Source: Collybiopsis luxurians FD-317 M1 (taxonomy: Eukaryota; Basidiomycota; Agaricomycetes; Agaricales; Omphalotaceae). From it: a stretch of DNA of 64,000 bases. The notes beneath the pieces were generated by a model. It made no database searches, was not told the origin of the DNA, and was given only the letters and a program-made list of their open reading frames with translations. The stretch is taken from contig KN834781.1 of NCBI GenBank assembly GCA_000827265.1, positions 186,001 to 250,000 of the forward strand. The letters are read 5' to 3'. The translations under genes and the position numbers were made by a program. Shown here one piece after another: positions 22,661 to 35,664 of the stretch. Each line of letters starts with the position of its first letter. Position 1 is the first letter of the stretch.

Positions 22661-24300
22661 GGAGTTGTTGTGGGGTGGGCCATTGCGCTCTGCACGTGGC
22701 AGGTACAAGTTCAGAAACTCTTATCCTGCGAATGATCATATAGTGTACAGTATGCCACCACGTGCGATATTTCACATGAAGGTCTGACTAGATCACACTG
22801 TGATACTATCTCTCTGTCAATTCTGTATTGACATTGGCCATACCCCTTTCCAAGAAAGAAGCATAAAGTCTTTGGTCGTGAATGTGTGTAGTACAAAGAA
22901 TAGGATGTTACTATGACAAAAGTATATATGTGGAAAGAGAAGAGTGTTGCAGCGAGATATTACAACATGCATCTGCGGAAAATGTAAAGATTCAATTGTC
23001 ATAATTAATTCAAACATAGAATAGAACTTACTATATCAGTAAGGATATGCTTGTAGAACATTGGGAAAAACACCAGTGATATTATGTATCTGGTCATACA
23101 ACTCCAACTCCAGTGGGCTCATCAGAGCATCAGAGTAGATGATACTATACCAAATCCTGCTTTCCTCAGTTAACAGATTCTGGGGGTTTACCAACCCTGG
23201 CAATGTGCATGTATCTGGATGGGAGAGGAGATAGCAAAGAAGGAAGGGGACATTGTATTCAAAAAAAGAAAAAAGAATAATAAATTATAACATAGATGCA
23301 ACTTACAGAACAACATGTCCTTCGAACTCAAGCAAACTCAAGTATATCTTGCCCTAGTTGAAGACCCTAGCATCTTCTCCAACATTCTTGAATATCAATG
23401 ACTCCAAATTGACCGTGAGAATATCCAATACAATCCGGGAGTCATTCAGTCATTGCCTACATCACAGAGAATGAAAAATCAGAGTAGTGAGTGACCCATT
23501 CACACAACTTAACCCAAAAACCAGCTCACCACTCCCAGTAATATTTCCATTGCAGATGATGAAGGTCAATTGGCATTTATTGTTGTGATTGAGTGCAGCC
23601 GGTGAGTTGATTGTATGCCAAAGAGAATCTTTGCTGTCAGTGTAATAAGGGACTGGACAGTGGATAAGCTTGCCTTGAAGTTGGGGATTCCATTCCAAAG
23701 TGAGTTGAAGTGCAGACAAGACTGTAAAACAATCAAAGAATTGGTGCAGTTAGCATAGCAGATGAGGTTTGGAAAAGGATTCCAGTATGTACATTTCAAT
23801 ACCATCAATGATTGTACTCAATGGAATAGCTGAAGCAATAATCAGCGTGACATTCGGAGCCTGACAACTCAGTGTCTTCCTGTAATCCATTTTTCCAACA
23901 TAAAAAATGTTGTTGAGACAGTCAACATTGGATGCGCTAAGTGTTGAGTCAAGTGTGAAAAAATGGGCAGATGCAACAAATTTGCTCAGCAGGACAAGGG
24001 TGACTGTAGACTGCATTCAAATTGTATTGGTTAACAGCGAATGTGGATTTTTTTTAAAAAAGAAAATGACTCACTGACTGCAGCTTGATCAATTGAGATA
24101 CCCAGTGATTAATTGTTGGACTGAAGTTCAAGATAGCAGCAAGAACTCGGTAGTGCATTCCAGAACAAAAAAAAGGGCAATTGTAGTGTGCTCAGTGGAA
24201 GGAAGGAAGGAAGTAGATCTGGAAACAAATTCTGAGCCACACATGCATTAGAATTCAGGCAACAATGAAGCCATGTCAAGAGGTGAATGGGTGTATGTAC
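22661..24300. other. No recognised gene; several minus-strand open segments
   Basis: The first 60 bp repeat the block at 8205-8260. Minus-strand open segments at 24016-23750, 23719-23462 and 24336-24109 are bounded by plausible splice sites and could be exons of one gene, but I recognise no domain in them and neighbouring pieces contain stops. I make no functional call. Confidence 0.4.
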
Positions 24301-25210
24301 ACTGTTGTGATCCGATGCTTTGACCGGAACTAGCAACTCCAGTATGAAGCTTAGTAATATTTATTTGTAGATTACTCAGATAATTACTGTGGTATTAGTG
24401 ATACATGGAATGTAGTAGAACTGCTACTTACCTAGTAGACACTTCTAGAATACCTACCATAGAGTATAAAAGGCCTACTCTGAAGGCCAACAACGATAGA
24501 CAATTACTTATCTTACTATCATCATTCCGAGCCTAACAGCTCAGAGGTACCACTGCACACCCTAACCCACAATATACACATGCTAAGTACTCCTGAGAGC
24601 AGTTAATGGTAGACTGGTCCACATCAAGGATCCGGGGATCTATTGTCCAGCTTTCCAAATTGAGCCATGGATACTTCTTCCAGTAGCCGGCCAGCTGTGG
24701 AGAGCCAATAGTGTTGTTCTGTCCCCCTTGTTCAATTTACAACCCTATCTACTACTCTTATGTTTGTCAAGCTTGTCCCTTTCATCATTGATGACCTCCC
24801 TGACAGCTGCAGCAACCAGCTCTGCAGTGTCAGGTTCCATCTCTGCTGATCCAAATCTCAAGGTTTTCAAATTTGGTGGCCCCAAAGTGTCATATTAGCT
24901 GGAGGAATTAGATCGTCAGAATCCTACTTGCAATAGCTAGTAGTTTACTGATTGGTTCAAATTTTGTTTCATCTTGACTGCAGATTCTGTCCAGCAAAGC
25001 ATTGTAGCCTCTTCTGCAAGATGCAGAAGAGTTCAACACCTAATATATCCTTTTGTTGTACAGTTAACTACCCAGCTACCTACCTATCTACTCTCCATCC
25101 TATCAATTGGCTCAGGTCTAACAACAACTTGACTACCAAGCAAAAAGTAAGCTTCATTAAGCTGCACCTGGATTGTAGTAGCAAATGTTCAAAAACCTCA
25201 ATCCTCTAAG
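24300..25210 (+). repeat. Possible LTR-retrotransposon relic
   Basis: From about 24304 (TGTTGTGATCCGATGC) the sequence has LTR-like architecture: a TG start, a TATA box (TATAAAAGG, 24465-24473), and a possible CA end near 24588. A decayed reading begins MDTSSSSRPAVES at 24667. I saw no second LTR and no reverse transcriptase, so this is a weak call; it could be an unrelated promoter. Confidence 0.3.
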
Positions 25211-25996
25211 GATTCTCTGAAGTTGTTAATTGTGAGCTTAATGATAAGTCAGTTTCTGGTCCTCAGGGCTTAGGGAAGGAAAGGTTTACCAGCAGTGCAG
25301 TTGAAAAATCAATTGTCAGTCTTTAGCGAGCTCTTAACTAACCTGCAATGCTACAATTAGAAATTCTCCTGCCAATTCTTCAATGCCCATTAAGCAGATT
25401 ACAGATAGCTGGTCAGTAGTTACACCAGCTATTAATGGTGGAAATGTTTGGATCAAATGTAGCAAATCCAGAGATACCACACTGATTATTGATACTGAGA
25501 TCCCAGATATGTCATGAAGGTGAGTGAGGATTCAGGAATGAGTTGAAATCTTTGTTGCACTCAAGATGGACATGCTTAGCCATGTCAAAAACAAAACAAA
25601 AAAAGTGCACAAATGACAGAAGCACTGCCAAGAAAAAAGTGTTTACCATTTATGAAGCACTAGTTAGGTAAAATTTTTTGCTACATCTGGGATAGTGGAT
25701 TTTATGGATGTGTAATGCATCTTAAGCATGTAGTGATTGCATCTGGTTCTAGGTTAATATAAATGAGTATGAGTACATCATACACAGCACAGAGTATATT
25801 AACTGTGCTGAAAGTATATGCATCTGTACTGACTGCAAAATTGTGGGTAGATATGTCAGGCAGTAATGTAATAAGCATTGAAATTGCATAATGTCCTGAT
25901 CAAGTGATGAATTTGAAGTGAATAATTATAATAATGGATAGCAGGACCCCTGGAATTAGTGAATTTCCCAATTCATTGGTCATAATCATACAGTAG

Positions 25997-28900
25997 TTAC
26001 AAATCCAAGAAGCATTGAGTCCAATTCTTGCCAAACACACAATTTTGGAATGATAGTCTGTTATACCCAATACATGAAATGATGCATTTGGTTCCAGGAG
26101 TCCATAATGTTCTGTGAAAGGGGGGAGAAATCCAAATAAGGGGAGAAGGGATATGGGAAAGTTGAATCCAATCATTTGACAACAGGATCCAATGCAGATT
26201 TACATCAGCTGGACAGTGGGTTAAAGCAGAATGAGGAACATAATTGAGGTGGCATACCATATGATATAGGTGATGATGAGTTGTTATTAGCATGATTAGC
26301 ACTGTACCAGATTCTCACTCTGTCATCAACAGAGCCAGATACAACTCTGGTTCTATCAGGTGAAAATGCTATTGACTGGACAGAATCATTCTGGCCACAG
26401 AAAGGATCACCAATATGAGTGCCAGTGGGGGCATCCCAGATCCTCACTGTCCCATCATCAGACCCAGACACAATGTTGATCTTATCAGGTGAGAATGCTA
26501 CTGACCGGACATAATCATCATGGCCATGGAGAGGATCACCAATCTGAGTGCCAGTGGTGGCATTCCAAATCCTCACTGTCTTGTCATTAGACCCAGACAC
26601 AATTGTGGTCCCATCTGGTGAAAATGCTACAGACTGGATATAATTATCATGGCCATAGAGAGGATCACCAATCTGAGTGCCAGTGGTGGCATCCCAGATC
26701 CTCACTGCCCTGTCTAAAGACCCAAATGCAATCCTGGTTCCAGTAGGTGAAAATGCTACTGACTGGACAGAATCATCATGGCCATAGAGAGGATCACCAA
26801 TTTGAGTGCCAGTGGTTGCATCCCAAATTCTCACTGTCTTGTCATCAGATCCAGACACAATCCTGGTCCCATCAGGTGAGAATGCCACTGACCGGACATA
26901 ATTACTATGGCCATGGAGAGGATCACCAATCTGAGTGCCAGTAGTGGAGTCCCAGATCCTCACTGTCTTGTCATCAGACCCAGACACAATCCTGGTTCCA
27001 TCTAGTGAGAATGCTACAGACTGGACATAATCATCATGGCCATAGAGAGAATCACTAATCTGCATCCCAGTAGTGGCATCCCAAATCCTCACTGTCTTGT
27101 CATCAGACCCAGATGCAATCCTGGTTCCATCAGGTGAAAATGCTACTGACTGGACATAATCATCATAGCCATGGAGAGAATCACCAATTTGAGTGCCAGT
27201 GGTGGCATCCCAAATCCTCACTGTCCTGTCTAAAGACCCAGATACAATCCTGGTCCCATCAGGTGAAAATGCTACTGACTAGACAGAATGATTATGGCCA
27301 TGGAGAGGATCACCATCACCAATCTGAGTGCCAATGGTGGTATCCCAGATCCTCACTGTCTTGTCATCAGACCCAGACACAATCCTGGTTCCATCTGGTG
27401 AAAATGCTACTGACCGGACATAATCATTATGGCCATGAAGAGGATCACCAATCTGAGTGCCAGTGGTGGCATCCCAGATTCTCACTGTCCTATCCAAAGA
27501 ACCAGACACAATCCTAGTTCCATCAGGTGAAAATGCTACTGACTGGACATAATCATCATGACCATAGAGAGGGTCACTGATCTGAGCGCCAGTGGTGGCA
27601 TCCCAAATTCTCACTGTCCTGTCTAAAGACCCAGACACAATCCTGGTTCCATCAGATGAAAATGCTACTGACTGGATATAATCATTATGACCATGGAGAG
27701 GATCACCAATCTGAGTGCCAGTGGTGGCATCCCAGATTCTCACTGTCCTGTCAAAAGACCCAGATACAATCCTGGTCCCATCAGGTGAATATGCTACTGA
27801 CTGGACAGAATGATCATGGCCAAGGAGAGGATCACCAATTTGAGTGCCAGTAGTGGCATCCCAAATCCTCACTGTCTTGTCATCAGACCCAGACACAATT
27901 CTAGTTCCATCAGGTGAAAATGCTACTGACCGGACATAATCATCATGGCCATGGAAAGGATTACCAATCTGAGAGCCAGTGGTGACATCCCAGACCCTCA
28001 CTGTCTTGTCTAAAGACCCAGACACAATCCTGGTTCCATCAGGTGAAAATGCTACTGACTGGACAGATTGATCATGGCCATGGAGAAGATCACCAATCTG
28101 AGTGCCAGTGGTGGCATCCCAGATCCTCACTGTCCCATCACCAGACCCAGACACAATCCTGGTTCCATCACTAGAGTAAACCACACTATGCAATGCTCCG
28201 GCTGTACCCAGTATTCCTATCTGCAGGCCAGGTCTGTTGACCACCTGTTGCTCTATCCTTACCGTTCTTTTCAGTTCAACCCTCAATTTGCTTTTCTTCT
28301 CCAAAAATGGAATAATACTCAGATACAAATGTGGTGTCATTCCATTAACATCACTACTTCCAAATACCATTAATAAATTTCGCAAGTCTAGCAACAAATC
28401 CTTTATGTCTATCAATTCCAAGTTGGTAATTTTCTGACATCTCTTAAGCATTCTGCAATTATGTACTTGTGAAACTGCAACATACCTGTAGCACTACTTC
28501 TAACATTTCTCCACATCTTGGCAATGCTTTTAACAAACTCATAGCTTCTATCCAAAAAACTCCCTTCTCTTGCAAAAATCTTTTCAGATTTTGCATTAAT
28601 TCATTTTGTGGCTCTGCTATTTTAACATGATTGCTCCAAGACTGACAGCAATATTCCACTGTTTCCCCAATATTCTCCCTAATTTTCATATTTAACCCCT
28701 CAACTTTTGAATCTGGTATAAAGGATGATGACAAATCACATATGTTGAATCTCAATTTTTCCAACTGTTGCAAACACATCAAGCTTAGCTGAATATGTTG
28801 TGCAGCACAATCATAAGGTCTTCCAATACTCTGAGAGCTGGTAACAAACTCTGGGAATGATAAATGGAATGCATAAATAGCCCGATTTACTTTTGAGATA

Positions 28901-30905
28901 TAGCAAACTGCATGCAGCCTGGCTATAAGTCCTTCTACAATATCTTCCTCCAGTGATAATAATTCTGCTATTGCTTTGCAAGACAATGGTCTGCTTACAG
29001 TGATTACTGTGTGCAGAATTTGCCATCCCTGCTCCTGCTCATTGGGCTCCAAATCATTAGGAATAGCATCCTGCATCACTTGCATATAAAGCTGTTCAAG
29101 GTCTGCTGGCTTTTCATTCTGTCCCATCAATTTAACAAATCTTTTTTTCTGCCAGGTAAGCTCCTGCACATTTTTCACAAATTTGACTACAGTTGCAGCA
29201 TAGATAAACAGCTTTCCACACAGTTTTGTCATCTTTTCAAGTTCCACTTCTGAAGCAATTTTGTTCAGCTCTGACTCTACATATGTGTGGATATCTTCTT
29301 GAACTTCAGTTTCCTTCACCTGATGTAGAATGAACTCTTTTACTTTTGTGATTTCCCCCAGGCTTGAATGAGAATGCATCAGCTGCTCAATAGCATGCTT
29401 TGGGCGACTAGTAAAGAGAAACTTCATTTTGGGAAGCTTGTTACTCTGAATTGCATTTGTAAGTGGGCTTAATGCCACTTCAACTCCTTCACATTCATCC
29501 AAAGCATCCACCATAACTACTGGCGATTTCATATTTATTTCATTATTTTGCATCAATTTTTGCCAAGGGTCAATCAGAAGCCTGTGCACTTGCTCATCCG
29601 GCTTCTTTGAGGCAATGTCAGGATATCTACTAAGAATATCTCTGAGTGCAAAGGCAAATCTTCTAGAGTAACTGGCTAATTGATATGCCAGGGTGGGAAT
29701 GATCAACTGGTATTCTCTACACCCAGGAATTTGACGAGAGCAAAAGAAAGAGGCAGCAAGAGTGCCTTTTGCATCAAGGCTTTGACAGATGGTCATGGCA
29801 ATTGTGCTCTTTCCTGTTCCCGCCATACCACAGATCCAGTACCCAGAGGGACCATTGGGATCAGAAGCCCACTTTTGGATCTCTTCAAGGATCCTAGCTC
29901 TTGTGCCCGGATGGCAAAACCTACGAGCATATTGTACACCCACGTCTGCATCATAAGATGCTTTGACAGAGTGGTCCAACTTTGCCAGAACAATTCCCTA
30001 CAATCATGCCATTATTTTTTGCATGTGCAGGTCACAAATGATAGTTACCTCCAAGATCTTTCCAGTTTCTGTCTTAATGGCAGAAATCAGTTTCATCTGT
30101 TTGAATTGCATAAGCTCTATTGTTTCACTTGACATTGGACTAAATTTTACCTGGCATTCCTGATATGCATCCTGAATCTCCCTCTTAAAAGTTTCAATCC
30201 TATCAGCTACCTGGTCCTTCTGAATCACATTGTCAAAATTGCCCCACTGCATCTGTTCCTTGACTCTCTTGTTGATTGCTTTAAGATTGCTTCAAGAAAG
30301 CAGTGAGTAATCAACATCATTACCTGAACTTGATTATCTTACTTGGCCAAATCTTGGATGATCATCCATTCAAACACATCCATGTCATCTCTGTTCAGGT
30401 GTTCATGCATAAGTTTTGTGTGCAAGATTAGATCCTTTGCAAGAGCTTGAAGGGACTCTGTATTTCCAGCTACTTTCTATATAAAAGTGTATGTGATTAG
30501 ATGAAACTAATTACATTGAGAACTGACCTTGTAAATGTGGATGCACTCGATAACACCACCTACTGCAGCCTGCAAAGGTGTGAATGGTGCTGAAACTTCT
30601 TTCAGGAACCCCAATACAGTTTCAAATGTATCAACTACAGTCCCAGATCCTAAACCAGACTGCTTAGTAGAAGAGATCTGGAATTCAGTTTCCAGTTCAG
30701 CAGGTTGAGCAGAAAATGCAGTTCCACTCTGACTAGTTACACCAACCCCAGGCTCGGGACCTGCGTCAGACTGATAAGTGGAAGGTACCTGCAATGAAGT
30801 TTCAGAGTCTGAAGCAGCGGTTGACGCCATATTCCCAGCCAGTGTAGCTTTCTGATTCTTCTTTTTTTCGAAGAACTTGTTGAATTTGGTAGCGGTTTTG
30901 CGCAT
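25997..30905 (-). pseudogene. NACHT-WD40 NOD-like receptor gene with a premature stop
   Basis: Fungal STAND/NLR-type receptor, thought in this family to act in self/non-self recognition. N-terminal exons: 30905-30528 (start MRKTATKFNKFFEKKK), 30476-30343 and 30289-30049, all in phase, encode a helical domain (VLGFLKEVSAPFTPLQAAVG). Exon 4 from 29997 carries NACHT: Walker A GMAGTGKSTIA, Walker B VVMVDALDEC, then FLFTSRPKHAI. The WD40 part (28451-26310) has about 15 repeats. A last exon (26208-25997) after a 49-bp intron encodes the family C-terminal cap (DWIQLSHIPSPLIWISPPFH). Two lesions: TAG at 27281-27279 where sister repeats have CAG (repeat 8), and no in-frame splice joins exon 4 (end near 28486) to the frame beginning MLKRCQKITN. 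Both could be sequencing error or real decay; the rest is open. Confidence 0.85.
26310..28200 (-). repeat. Tandem array of about 15 near-identical 129-bp WD40 repeats
   Basis: Each 43-residue unit follows YVQSVAFSPDGTRIVSGS, then two variable residues around D, then TVRIWDATTGTQIGDPL and a GHDD-like end. The framework is almost invariant, while the positions before and after the D (L/D/F/N/V/G and K/R/G/D), and the Y/S and Q/R at the start of each unit, vary. One unit (about 27310-27325) has a two-residue GD insertion. This is the pattern of a homogenised, length-variable recognition array. The unit pattern is seen directly; the binding role is inferred from the HET family. Confidence 0.88.
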
Positions 30906-31437
30906 TCTTGATTTTACTGTGACAATAGCGGTGATGGCACTCGACGAAAAGGGTGGTATGTACAGTTGCTTGTCTCTTTTTGTATCTTCCGACAGCTGAT
31001 AAATTCCCACGGCTAATTATGGTGTCGCTTCAGGCTTCATGAAGAATAGGAACGCAGAGCCCGGTTTGTCAACCCCAACTAAATATGCCGCGTCCACATA
31101 TAGCAATCTTGTTATCGATATCGATTCAGGATATGAAAGATTCCGAACAAAGTTTGCTGTCAAGAGTTAAGACCCTAGTTGACAGCGCGGCGTTGGCAAG
31201 TACCAGACAAATTCCCGCCTTCATTTTCATTTTTTCTTACTGTATCGAAACCCTATCGTCTTGTCGTCATCTTACGGGCTCGTACTGAATCGATAGATGA
31301 AATTCGATGAAATTCAATACCACTTGCAGTGGATCTCCTACTGCACTTAGCAAATAATGGATGCAGAACAATCCGCATGTTATGCGGAGAACGTACCAAG
31401 TGAGAACCCCTCAAGATCCGGGATCTGGATTGAAATC

Positions 31438-31823
31438 TAGGCCCGTAACCGAGTTGTCTAATGAAGACCTGTCGATAGACAGGCTGGTGGATCTCGTAAC
31501 TATCTGCCAGTGTGTGGGTGCGCACGGAGTTTGAACTTGTCGTCGCAACCATTACTACCTGTGCAACAGCTAGTCTTGGGAACAAAAAAGTACCCATATA
31601 TGTACAGATATTAATTTAATACATAGACTTTCAGTGGATCAAGATCTTGCAAAGATATCGCTCATATCGCTCAATGCGTTTAGTAGCATCAGTGGCAATG
31701 CCGAAGAGCCGTCAGCTGTCAGTGCCACAAATTTCAAACTCCGTGCAAACTACCAGCCTGTACATCGACAGCAAATCGACAGGTCCTCATTAAACCTTCA
31801 TAGACAAGCTAGGTACGAGCCTA
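31438..31823. mobile_element. Short non-autonomous relative of the 15388-21326 element
   Basis: It starts TAGGCCCGTAACCGAG and ends CTAGGTACGAGCCTA, and inside each end it carries the same words as the large element: CCTGTCGATAGACAGGCTGG, then GGGTGCGCACGGAGTTTGAA on the left, and CAAACTCCGTGCAAACTACC with CCTGTACATCGACAG on the right. The interior of about 200 bp has no gene. I see no clean target-site duplication, so it may be an old or rearranged copy. Confidence 0.72.
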
Positions 31824-33999
31824 GTTGGATGCGACATCGTCCGAACAACAACCTTTTTTACAATATTCTCAAGGTTCTCCTGATGCTTTCCTGAATCGAT
31901 CCTGCATCATAGCTGCGTAGGTGTTTCCAAGTTTGGTGACTCCAAAGCTTCCCGTTCAATGGAAAGATTGGAATAGCGGAACTTATTCGCCATGGCCTCA
32001 ACTAGGGATTGTTCCGCCTCCCGGCCAAAGCAGCAAGTAAATGTAATGATCATTCCAAGTTGGTAGGTTATACCATATCGAACGTGGGGCGAATTTGACG
32101 AATTTACACTGGTATTTGTGAACAGAAATGAATACTGCGTTCTTCATTGTCGATAGAACCATTTTCCAAAATTTTAACGGTGTCTTCTAGCAATGACACG
32201 TTCATAATTCGTTTTGCGACCGATGTGGTGCTGAGAGTGGATCTTTTACAGAGACTATTGTCGTTGTGGGTAGCTCAGTTTCGAATCGAGCACCATTCAG
32301 ATTGACCCCAGACTATTAATTCTAGCCCATTCAAGCTCTTCAACACACACAATCAGTTACGAATTTGCGCTATGCTCTCCTCAATATCTCCAAAGGAACC
32401 ACTCACATTTTTCGGAATGTGGGCTATGTATCGTACGTTCCCATACAACTCAAACATAATGTCAGACTAACTCCGCCTCGTGCCTAGGCTGACTCTGTAA
32501 TCATAGCATTAAATGGTACTTCCGACACTGCGTACGCCGTTTGCTATTCCATAACGATTCTCCTGTCCAGGCCCATCGGAAGGTACTGTCAAATCTAAAT
32601 CAAAGGCATTCACCGCGTTGGACTTGTTTGTGCACGCACCCGTTTTCATTGCCGTATCCTTGGCCATCAAGATGTGCCAGTTGTCGGGAACGCCTGGAGA
32701 GCCAGAACGCTCATGACCGTTTTCAGCTTGAGCACTGCGTTATTTACTTCCTGAAGGATTTGTTCCCATTACTCTAAGTATGTGCCCGTAGTCCCAGCCC
32801 TTCTAACTATGTGCTAACAGCGGGTTTTTCCAGTTATGGAAGCCTACTAATTGAATGTGACGTGTACGCTGCTATTATGCAACACGGCCATTGGTTCGTA
32901 ATGCTTACCGGCCAAACCAGACTAGTTTGATGGTTGTTTGCTTTCGGTTTCGCCTGCATAGCATACTACCTGTGTGTCGTCACTCACACAATGCTTGTGA
33001 ACGGTTTTTCTCAATTTCATTTCAGTTAGATCTTTCGCCATCCTGGTAACCGTTGTACGTTCATTGCTCGATCGTGTCCTTTTCCAATACTCACAGCACT
33101 CAAAGTACTCTCCCAAGGGTCTACTAAACATAATCATAACTCAATCTAAATATCTACTAGTACATACAACAAAAATTGAAGGCTACAAAGGAACTCCAGG
33201 TCCCGGTGAAGTTTGGACTAGTCAGCAGTCTGACAATGCACTTGACATTCCATCAGAAGCCATTGAAATGCGGGAAGCGGACGAGGGACTCACGATATAT
33301 GAAAAGCAGTTCTCTGATCCCAAATATCTTCACTTCTCAAGTAGTATAGCCATTAGTTATGCTTTACAAGCTTGCTGAGCTTCAGAGTACAAGTTCTGCA
33401 TTAGAGGCCAAGCGTACGGAAGTGTCGATCAACAACTGAAGTTCTCTGGTATGGGACAACATTGTAGACTTACCATTAGAACGCAACGAACGTTATTAGC
33501 AGCCTCTGCGATAAATGTAGGGAAAGGGAATGATGCGGAGAGAAGCGAGATTGCAAGGGTGGGACAAAAACATGAAAGTTTAAACGAAGGTGAATATCCT
33601 AGGACGAAGAAAAGTCCATTTCGCTTGGACTTGTTGGAACATAAAGGGTGAAAGGCGAGGCATCATGAGTGAAATGGGAGGAGTCGAAGACGTAACACGC
33701 AGTTTGTTAATCTCCGTCAATGACAAGTGGCAAAACCGACTCGGACCTTCTGATAGAGAACCCAACGCCCCCATATGCTTTCCCCATACACATAGATGCG
33801 AAATTTCTGAGATGAGCAAGCGAGATTAATGTTAGACGAGAAATAGATGAACACCAGGAAACACACCTCTGTTCTTAATGCCATTGTTGTCAAGAATTCG
33901 GACATAAATAGACACGAGAAATGAGAGATTGAAATGTGAATCATAGACACTGAAAATGACGTTCCTGGGTGATATGCAACACAAGAGAGGGGAAATATA
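31824..33999. other. No supported gene
   Basis: About 2.2 kb between the repeat-rich half and the first gene of the right half. Fragments such as LDLFVHAPVFIAVSLAIKMC near 32615 look membrane-like, but stops surround them. The open frame 33064-33378 (104 residues) has no recognisable motif. It may be a decayed membrane-protein gene; I cannot support a call. Confidence 0.4.
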
Positions 34000-34000
34000 A

Positions 34001-35110
34001 TCAGAGCGAGGAGCTGTGAAGAAGAGACTGGATCGCCTGAGCCACAATCTTTCCAGCCTCTTCGACTTGCTTTCGTTCCTTGTCATCGAGAATACTCTTG
34101 GCTACCCTCTTGGCAGCCCAGCGGTCGGGGTGATAGCGCAGCCTAGCCTTTTCGAGTAGACGTCGCTGTTCATCAGCGCCGAGGAGATCACGTACGAGTT
34201 GGAAGAACTTTTCGACAGACTCCCAGTTGATCTGGACTGCAGTAAGAGTGGAACGGGGGGCCAGAACAGGCCAGGGAATGGTTTTGAATGAGGCACGATT
34301 GGACTCTGAGAACCTAGATTCGTCAAACCTGTCGCATGCACGACGATATTCGGCCACAAGTTCTTTCTGCTGTTGTTTATCCTTCATCCGCTTCGCACGA
34401 GCTGCTTCTTCTGCTTTCCTTCTCTTCTCCGCCTCCGCCTCTGCGGCTTTCCTCTTCCATTCTTCTTCCGCAGCCTTTCGTCGAGCCTCCTGCTGACGGA
34501 GCTTCTCCAACATCTCAGCTAGCTTCCTCATTTTCTCAGCATGCCGAGCGAGGTCCTCCTCCTGAGCACGTCTAGCTTCCTCCGCCTCCTTCCTCCGCCT
34601 CCTTTCGACCTCCTCTTCTGCCTTCTTCCTCGCCCACGCACGAGCACCATTCTGCTGTTCATGAAGATAGCAGTACGCCATCATATTCTCTTTAACAGCC
34701 GCACCCCCGGTGGTCAATTCCAATCCCCCCTTCTTCCGTTTCTCGTAGTACTCAATACATTCCAGGAAGAATTTATCAGGCGGACGCTGGTTCACATGTC
34801 GCCAGCAAAACTCGTACCCGCCTCTGTATCCACCGACGATGCTCTCACATAATCGGTTCTTAGATGGAGCCCAACCGCTGCACCTGTTGGGGGCGCGTGC
34901 ACGACGTTCTTCGATGGATATGGAGAATGTCCAGACGTATTGATTGTCGTGGGTGGAGCAGAAGGAGCCGTAGGAAGCGGATTTGGAGCATTGCTCTCCG
35001 TTGTCCAAGAAACCACTGCATCGATTCGAATTGAGTGGTGGTGCAGAGTAACGCGGTCTCGCCCTCGTTCGAGTGTTGGTCCTACTGGGATAAACGAAGA
35101 ACGCAGACAT
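34001..35110 (-). CDS. Zinc-finger-like / coiled-coil protein with C-terminal HPD motif
   Basis: Single-exon 369-residue protein of unknown function. The N-terminal third has two Cys/His clusters (NRCSGFLDNGEQCSKSAS...FCSTH at about 28-54 and NRCSGWAPSKNRLCES...FCWRH at about 75-104), a third possible Cys-His site near MMAYCYLHE, then a long charged coiled coil rich in Glu, Lys, Arg and Ala (about 160-250). The C-terminal part ends in LLGADEQRRLLEKARLRYHPDRW, where HPD recalls the J-domain tripeptide, although a full J domain is not visible. Similar architectures with an HPDRW-like tail are common among unannotated mushroom proteins. The start ATG (35110) is the first Met of the frame; no intron is needed. 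Confidence 0.8.
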   Translation of the reverse strand: MSAFFVYPSRTNTRTRARPRYSAPPLNSNRCSGFLDNGEQCSKSASYGSFCSTHDNQYVWTFSISIEERRARAPNRCSGWAPSKNRLCESIVGGYRGGYEFCWRHVNQRPPDKFFLECIEYYEKRKKGGLELTTGGAAVKENMMAYCYLHEQQNGARAWARKKAEEEVERRRRKEAEEARRAQEEDLARHAEKMRKLAEMLEKLRQQEARRKAAEEEWKRKAAEAEAEKRRKAEEAARAKRMKDKQQQKELVAEYRRACDRFDESRFSESNRASFKTIPWPVLAPRSTLTAVQINWESVEKFFQLVRDLLGADEQRRLLEKARLRYHPDRWAAKRVAKSILDDKERKQVEEAGKIVAQAIQSLLHSSSL

Positions 35111-35664
35111 CGGTTGGGATCGAGGTGGTAACAGAGAGAGAAGAGATCCAGTCGGTCAGGCTTGCGGCCGGAGGCTTTAAAAGAGAGAACAAAGGGGAAA
35201 ACGCCATTTTCATCGCCAATAGATGCCAAAAAGAACAAAGATAAGCAGGCAATTGAATTCGGGTGACTCGAGAAGTACTATACAATTTGTATTCTATTGT
35301 TGGTGTCATAAACGCGAAAAGTCACAAATGACTCCCTAAGAGGGAAATCGAGTCATGCATGTCAGGTCACATACTTGATAATTATATATCATGAGTAACG
35401 CATTGGCAGACCTTTGAATTCTCAATCTCGAATAATAACGCATATATCATAACTTTGCCTTTCCATGTCCGGCGTATGCTTCTCCGTCATGCTTGGTACA
35501 GTCAGAATTTCATCCTGCAGTCGTGAGGAGGCTGAGATGATCATGAAGAACTTCCGAGTACAAACCTTTTCTGAATGCTCTTTTGACTGACAGCGAGAAA
35601 AATGATGCAGCCGTTTGCATGGAGAGGCGGTGCAAGAACCGGAGTTAAAGGCGAAACAAACCTG

